Source of the DNA: Rhodocyclales bacterium
Lineage (GTDB): Bacteria; Pseudomonadota; Gammaproteobacteria; Burkholderiales; Rhodocyclaceae
Direction: 5' to 3'
Length of the DNA stretch: 64,000 bases
Assembly: GCA_016235025.1 (NCBI GenBank)
Contig: JACRMV010000001.1
Location: forward strand, 372,001 to 436,000
Notes under the pieces: model-generated
The model's input: only the letters and a program-made list of their open reading frames with translations
The model's database searches: none
What the model was told of the DNA's origin: nothing
Program-made: the position numbers and the translations under genes
Shown: positions 60,313-64,000 of the stretch, piece by piece
Layout: each line of letters starts with the position of its first letter
How positions within the stretch are numbered: position 1 is the first letter of the stretch

Positions 60313-61389
60313 ATGGAAGCAAAGGAAGTCAAGGCTGCTGCACATGGCCGCTGGGGAGGAATTCTCTCGGCCCTTGCGCCACAGCTTCAACCCGCACTTG
60401 ATCGAGTCGGCCATCACGTTTCCTGCCCGGTGCACGGTGGCAGGGACGGATACCGTGTGTTCAATGACGTGGATGATTCCGGAGGCGGCGTCTGCAATAC
60501 CTGTGGCGTTCATCCCGATGGATTTGCCACGCTGATGTGGGTGTCCGGCATGGATTTCAAGGAAACACTGAAGTCCGTAGCCGAGTACCTGCGTGTCGGC
60601 ATCATCGCCAGGCCGTTTGGCGGGAGAACCATTTCTCGTCAGACCAGGAAGGGCGAAGACGACGAAAAGGCTCGCCAGGCGCTTAACCGGGTCTGGAACG
60701 AGTCGATCGCCCTCTCTCATTCCGATGCTGAACCGGCCCGGTTGTATCTGGCCCGAAGAGGTATCTCGATTCGGCAACCGGAAACACTCCGTCTCCATCC
60801 ATCGCTCGCGTATTTCGAGGACAGAAAGGAGATCGGCACGTTTCCGGCGATGCTGGCCATGGTGCAGGGTCACGGCGGCAACGCCATCACCATTCATCGT
60901 ACCTACCTGACGGCGGACGGCTACAAGGCCCCCGTCGAGTCTCCTAGGAAGCTGATGCGGTATCCAAGTCAGCGGAAGCTGTCGGGCGGAGTCATCCGAC
61001 TGGTGGAGGCTGGCGCCGTGCTGGCAGTGGCAGAAGGTCTGGAGACGGCTCTCGCGGTCATGGAAGGGACGAAGATGCCGGTCTGGTGCGCGGTCAATGC
61101 GTATCTGCTGGAGCACTTTTATCCGCCCCCCGGCGTGAGTCAGATCCTGGTCTTCGCCGACAAGGATCAACCCTCGGCGCAACATCCAAGGGGGCATGGT
61201 CAGGAAGCAGCCAGACGGCTGGTCCAAAGGCTCTGGGAGCGGGGTATCAAGGCCAGTGCCATTGTTCCTGCGGGCGAGATTCCTGCCGGTCAGAAGTCAC
61301 TGGACTGGCTCGACATTCTCAATCGTGACGGCAAGGCAGGTTTTCCTTCCTTGCAATCCGTTGAACATGCCATGCGTCGCGTTGCGTGA
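60313..61389 (+). CDS. zinc-finger/Toprim primase-like protein
   Basis: The 358-residue protein has an N-terminal zinc-binding motif (SCPVHGG and VCNTCGVHPDG) like bacterial primases, and a C-terminal Toprim domain (LAVAEGLETALAVMEG; ILVFADKDQP). Such P4/TraC-like primases serve replication or transfer of mobile elements. Residues 120-190 may bind DNA. ATG 60313 is preferred over 60301 because GGAGG spans 60303-60307. RNA priming activity is inferred. Confidence 0.85.
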   Translation: MEAKEVKAAAHGRWGGILSALAPQLQPALDRVGHHVSCPVHGGRDGYRVFNDVDDSGGGVCNTCGVHPDGFATLMWVSGMDFKETLKSVAEYLRVGIIARPFGGRTISRQTRKGEDDEKARQALNRVWNESIALSHSDAEPARLYLARRGISIRQPETLRLHPSLAYFEDRKEIGTFPAMLAMVQGHGGNAITIHRTYLTADGYKAPVESPRKLMRYPSQRKLSGGVIRLVEAGAVLAVAEGLETALAVMEGTKMPVWCAVNAYLLEHFYPPPGVSQILVFADKDQPSAQHPRGHGQEAARRLVQRLWERGIKASAIVPAGEIPAGQKSLDWLDILNRDGKAGFPSLQSVEHAMRRVA

Positions 61390-61402
61390 AGGAGGTGACG
61401 CC

Positions 61403-61495
61403 ATGGACAGGAATGCTGACGTCAGCCCGGTCGATATTGAAACCCTGCCCGGATGCATTGGGTCGGAGATCCCTCGTAACAGGAGGGCATCATGA
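61403..61495 (+). CDS. 30-residue peptide, unknown
   Basis: The frame MDRNADVSPVDIETLPGCIG ends after 30 residues. A perfect AAGGAGGTGA site precedes it, and the stop overlaps the next ATG (ATGA). These features support translation; it may serve mainly to couple the following gene. Confidence 0.45.
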   Translation: MDRNADVSPVDIETLPGCIGSEIPRNRRAS

Positions 61496-61644
61496 AATAT
61501 CAGTACCTGGGACCACAAACCGTCGCAGAACTCGCGGACGGGAAACGGGTGCTTCTCTGCAAGGGATCGGTGCTTCTGGTCCTGATACTCAGCGCACAAC
61601 TCAAGGCGCTCGTGGAGAAGGGACTTCTGAAGGAAATCGCATGA
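61492..61644 (+). CDS. 50-residue small protein, unknown
   Basis: The frame starts MKYQYLGPQTVAELADGKRV, carries a hydrophobic VLLVLIL stretch, and ends GLLKEIA. An AGGAGGGCATC site precedes the ATG, which overlaps the upstream stop. Function unknown. Confidence 0.5.
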   Translation: MKYQYLGPQTVAELADGKRVLLCKGSVLLVLILSAQLKALVEKGLLKEIA

Positions 61645-61649
61645 AACCA

Positions 61650-61876
61650 AGGTCCGCCGAAAGGCGGGCTTTCCAGAGCGCATCGCGAGGTGCGCTGTGG
61701 AAAGCGAAATTGTCGCTCCCGGGTAATCCAGGGGTGTCATAGGCGGTAGCTGGCCGCTCGAAACAATCAGCAATCAACGACGCTCAGGCAACTGGTCGTC
61801 ATTCACAACCCCGCCGGGGCATTGACCCCGGCGACGGGCTTGGTGCCTTCGGCGGTTTTTTCGTCTGGAGGCAAGC
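61650..61876 (+). ncRNA. structured leader element, copy C
   Basis: The order is CCGCC-GAAA-GGCGG, CTTTCC-AG-AGCGCA with TGCGCT-GT-GGAAAG, GCGAAATTGTCGC, GGCGGTAGCTGGCCGCT, GAAACAATCAGCAAT, an ACGAC/GTCGT stem, and CCGCCGGGG with a GGGG/CCCC hairpin. CGGCGG-TTTTTT at 61850-61861 can pair with CCGCCG at 61811 to form a terminator-like fold, followed by CTGGAGG. Confidence 0.6.
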
Positions 61877-62071
61877 ATGTATCACTATGAAGATGGAACG
61901 ACACGCTGGCGGCGGTTCAATGGACGCGGCGATGTTCGTGCCTGCCGCGCTCCGCGCAAATGGCAAGCCAGTGCCGACTTGATCGACGTTCACCCGGTGA
62001 CCGGAAAGTATCTCGGTGTATCGGACTGGTGGATCAAGGAAGTCAAGGAGGCCGGTCATGGAAAAGCCTGA
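61877..62071 (+). CDS. 64-residue hypothetical protein
   Basis: The product begins MYHYEDGTTRWRRFNGRGDV and contains DVHPVTGKYLGVSDWWIKEV. It has CTGGAGG upstream and overlaps the antirestriction gene by 14 nt, so the two are coupled. I do not recognise the family. Confidence 0.6.
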   Translation: MYHYEDGTTRWRRFNGRGDVRACRAPRKWQASADLIDVHPVTGKYLGVSDWWIKEVKEAGHGKA

Positions 62072-62879
62072 CTGGAACTCCCTGCTTCAGCAGGCACTGA
62101 CGCTACCCGGAACGCTGTCAAAGGCGTACTCGGTATTTCACGACTACTCGCTCGGCAACGCAATCCTTGCGGCATTTCAACTGGCGGCGCGTGGTCTTCC
62201 GCTCGCTCCCATTGCTAGCTTCAATCGCTGGAAAAATCTTGGCCGAAAGGTCAGGAAAGGCGAGAAGGCCCTTTCTCTCATCATGCCGGTCACGATCAAG
62301 AGAAAGGACAAGGACGAACACACCCTGGAAGAGGGGACGGGTGGCGCTTACATGATCTTCTTGATGAAGCGCAACTGGTTCAGTCTCGACCAGACGGAAG
62401 GCGATGTTTTCCGGCCGGAGGTGTGGACGCCGGAGTGGGACAGATCAAAGGCGCTTGTCGTGCTGGATATTCGGGAAGTTCCGTTCGAGATGATCGACGG
62501 CAACTGCCAGGGATATGCCAAACGCGGTGTCCGCGAGGTGGCTGTCAATCCTGTTGCCGCGATGCCATGGAAGACACTTTTCCACGAAATTGCGCATCAC
62601 CTGCTTGGTCACACGGCCACGGGTGACGAGACAGGAGTGATGGCCGATGGCCCCACGATGCCGAAATGCATCAAGGAGGCTGAAGCCGAGGCAACGGCCT
62701 ACCTGTGCTGCGCGACCCTCGGGTTGCCAGGCATGGAGGAAAGCCGGGGCTACATCCAGAGCTGGCTCGATGGGAAGGAATTCCCGGAAAAGTCGGCGCG
62801 TCGGGTGTTTGCGGCGGCGGACAGGATTCTCAAGGCGGGTACCCAGGCCTTGAAGGAGGTGGAGATGCGCGATGAGTAA
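62058..62879 (+). CDS. ArdC-like antirestriction protein
   Basis: The 273-residue protein has an ArdC-type N-terminal ssDNA-binding domain (YSLGNAILAAFQLAARGLPL, FNRWKNLGRKVRKGEKALSL) and a C-terminal zinc metallopeptidase domain with HEIAHHLLGH near residue 176 and a downstream Glu-rich helix (KEAEAEATAYLCC). ArdC proteins protect incoming DNA during conjugation. ATG 62058 fits the domain start. The upstream gene overlaps by 14 nt. Confidence 0.85.
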   Translation: MEKPDWNSLLQQALTLPGTLSKAYSVFHDYSLGNAILAAFQLAARGLPLAPIASFNRWKNLGRKVRKGEKALSLIMPVTIKRKDKDEHTLEEGTGGAYMIFLMKRNWFSLDQTEGDVFRPEVWTPEWDRSKALVVLDIREVPFEMIDGNCQGYAKRGVREVAVNPVAAMPWKTLFHEIAHHLLGHTATGDETGVMADGPTMPKCIKEAEAEATAYLCCATLGLPGMEESRGYIQSWLDGKEFPEKSARRVFAAADRILKAGTQALKEVEMRDE

Positions 62880-63037
62880 TTCGCGTGTCGCCTCCCATGT
62901 TCAGGTCTGGCATGGATGGCAGGCAGCACGTTTCTAAAAGATGGGAGTGGCTTCGGCGGCTTCCCTATTTACTCCCTCAGGGGCCGTATGCGCCCCCTGG
63001 GGATGCGCACGGCCCCATTTCCTGAAAGGCAAATGAA
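62880..63037 (+). promoter_or_regulatory. leader of the radC-like gene
   Basis: The 158-nt gap contains GGGGCCGTATGCGCCCC and related G/C hairpins, a CTTCGGCGGCTTCCC stretch reminiscent of the other leaders, and GAAAGG close to the ATG. No ORF is supported here. Confidence 0.4.
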
Positions 63038-63646
63038 ATGGAAATGCGCACCATTGAAATGACCAATGCCGATTTGCTGGCGGTTCTCTGCGGCCCGGCG
63101 GGTCACGCCCTGTCTACACGTCCCCTCTCGGAAATATTCGGGATCAGGTCGGCACGACAGACAAGCTTCATTGCAGGGGAAGAGCGGACGTCCTACGTGG
63201 CGCAGCCGCAAATCGCCGCCGCAAAGGAGCTTTACATCCGGGCAATGCAGGAAGACATGACCAGTACGGGCATCAATCTGGCTTCGCCCAGTGCGGCGTC
63301 GACATTCCTGTGTGGCCGGATCGGACGCTACGAGCATGAAGTGTTCATGTGCCTGTGGATGGACGCCAGGAACCGGTTGATCGTCGCGGAAGAACTTTTT
63401 CGCGGCACGCTGACCCAGACCTCGGTCTACCCGCGGGAGGTGGTCAAGCGAGCGCTGGCGCACAACGCGGCAGCGGTAATACTCGCTCATAACCATCCGA
63501 GTGGAGAAGCCGACCAGTCGCGGGCGGACGAGATGCTGACGACGAGCCTCAAGGCGGCGCTTGCGCTGGTGGATGTCAAGGTTCTGGACCACTTCATCGT
63601 GGCCGGGAACAAGACGCTCTCGTTCGCCGAAAGGGGGCTGCTATGA
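63038..63646 (+). CDS. RadC-like JAB-domain protein
   Basis: The 202-residue protein has the JAMM metal motif: Glu in [10 protein letters not shown] and [14 protein letters not shown]. The N-terminal helix-hairpin-helix of chromosomal RadC is largely replaced by an element-specific segment. Such proteins are frequent in integrative elements and prophages; their biochemical role is unclear. Its stop overlaps the next start by 4 nt. Confidence 0.9.
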   Translation: MEMRTIEMTNADLLAVLCGPAGHALSTRPLSEIFGIRSARQTSFIAGEERTSYVAQPQIAAAKELYIRAMQEDMTSTGINLASPSAASTFLCGRIGRYEHEVFMCLWMDARNRLIVAEELFRGTLTQTSVYPREVVKRALAHNAAAVILAHNHPSGEADQSRADEMLTTSLKAALALVDVKVLDHFIVAGNKTLSFAERGLL

Positions 63647-63918
63647 AAGGCAGCTTCAAGCCCTTCCGGCAGGAACTGGTTCAGGTGGTCGATCTCGACG
63701 AGCGCGGGTGGTTCAAGTCGCACGTCGAAAATCAGAACGGCCGAACGGTGTTTTCGTTCTCGAATGAGGACGAGAAAACTGGCTGGCCGAGTGAAGACGG
63801 GCTGTGGCTTGTCGAGGACGGCTTCATGCGGCACGGACGCGATACCGACGGGCTTCTGGAGTATCTGAAGAGCGCTGGAATTGCGAAACCGACTGCAACC
63901 CTGCGCGTGGAGGGCTGA
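63643..63918 (+). CDS. 91-residue hypothetical protein
   Basis: The acidic protein begins [20 protein letters not shown] and contains [20 protein letters not shown] and [12 protein letters not shown]. It overlaps radC by 4 nt (ATGA). I do not recognise the family. Confidence 0.65.
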   Translation: MKGSFKPFRQELVQVVDLDERGWFKSHVENQNGRTVFSFSNEDEKTGWPSEDGLWLVEDGFMRHGRDTDGLLEYLKSAGIAKPTATLRVEG

Positions 63919-63922
63919 TGGC

Positions 63923-64000
63923 ATGAGAACTTTGCTCTCCACTCGCCGCGCCATGTTCTACCGACTCGTCCGACAAGCCAATGAACAGTCATCGCAATGG
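63923..64000 (+). CDS. 5' end of an ORF running off the window
   Basis: Twenty-six codons are visible (MRTLLSTRRAMFYRLVRQAN and on). It starts 4 nt after the preceding stop, so it continues the operon. Too little is seen for a family call. Confidence 0.4.
   Translation, partial: MRTLLSTRRAMFYRLVRQANEQSSQW

Noticed and set aside
55053-61876. Leader copies as CRISPR repeats
   Set aside because: Only four copies, kilobases apart, each in front of a gene and with divergent stems; no spacers and no cas genes.
56047-61876. Leader copies as self-cleaving hammerhead ribozymes
   Set aside because: GAAA occurs, but the CTGATGA core is missing in all copies and the three-stem junction cannot be drawn.
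62786-62800. Further copy of the dispersed repeat (AAAGTCGGCGCG) in the ardC-like gene
   Set aside because: Only the first 10 to 12 bases match; the rest differs, so it is likely chance.

Overview
The window reads as high-GC betaproteobacterial chromosome, probably family Rhodocyclaceae. The support is the gene set and order: ratA-rnfH-guaB-guaA, a class I phaC-phaB-phaR polyhydroxyalkanoate (PHA) locus, Salmonella-type late cobalamin genes with bluB, czcCBA, and an acnA-fumC pair. The species assignment is inference from protein character, not from a database search.

Core region (1 to about 44,430). It opens with the 3'-truncated response regulator ompR (minus strand). Next come a small exported protein, smpB, ratA/rnfH, guaB, guaA and a ZIP metal transporter. 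The PHA block follows (phaC, phaB, phaR), then rimO, an FAD-linked dehydrogenase, and tRNA-Ala and tRNA-Glu. From 13.1 to 28.8 kb lies a cobalamin block. Nucleotide-loop assembly is encoded by cobC, cobS, cobT, cobU, cbiB and cobD. Corrin amidation and adenosylation are encoded by cbiP, cbiA and cobO. Lower-ligand synthesis is encoded by bluB. B12 uptake is encoded by btuB, btuC, btuD and two btuF-like genes, and an RcnB-like protein also sits in the block. A cobalamin riboswitch precedes btuB. No corrin-ring genes are visible, so the block looks built for uptake, salvage and late assembly. It is followed by an MBL-fold hydrolase, a CzcI-like protein with czcCBA, tRNA-Asp, yaeQ, a secreted unknown, an arginase-family enzyme, acnA, fumC and a DUF1415 gene. 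A short repeat (AAAGTCGGCG...ACGGCG) is scattered through this core region, mostly inside genes.

Mosaic island (about 44.45 to 50.99 kb). It holds a CaiB/AMACR-type CoA-transferase, an IS21 istB remnant, a zinc/cadmium/lead ATPase divergent from a CadR-like MerR regulator, a DMT permease with a histidine-rich tail, and a broken ynfA joined to a helix-turn-helix fragment. Terminator and tRNA-like sequences at both edges suggest repeated integration at the 3' end of the tmRNA gene.

Integrative element (about 50.99 kb to the right edge). A tmRNA 3'-end fragment serves as the probable attachment site. It is followed by a tyrosine integrase and an excisionase-like protein, then a UvrD-type helicase and a DUF1845-like gene. 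After these comes a rightward DNA-processing operon: PD-(D/E)XK exonuclease, RecT, SSB, zinc-finger/Toprim primase-like protein, ArdC-like antirestriction protein and RadC-like protein, with several small ORFs. Almost every gene has its own hairpin-rich leader. Three long leaders, and a fourth partial one, share a multi-stem RNA architecture with compensatory base changes. This is the best candidate for an undescribed regulatory RNA in the window. Two paralogous 26 to 27-residue membrane peptides sit between these leaders.
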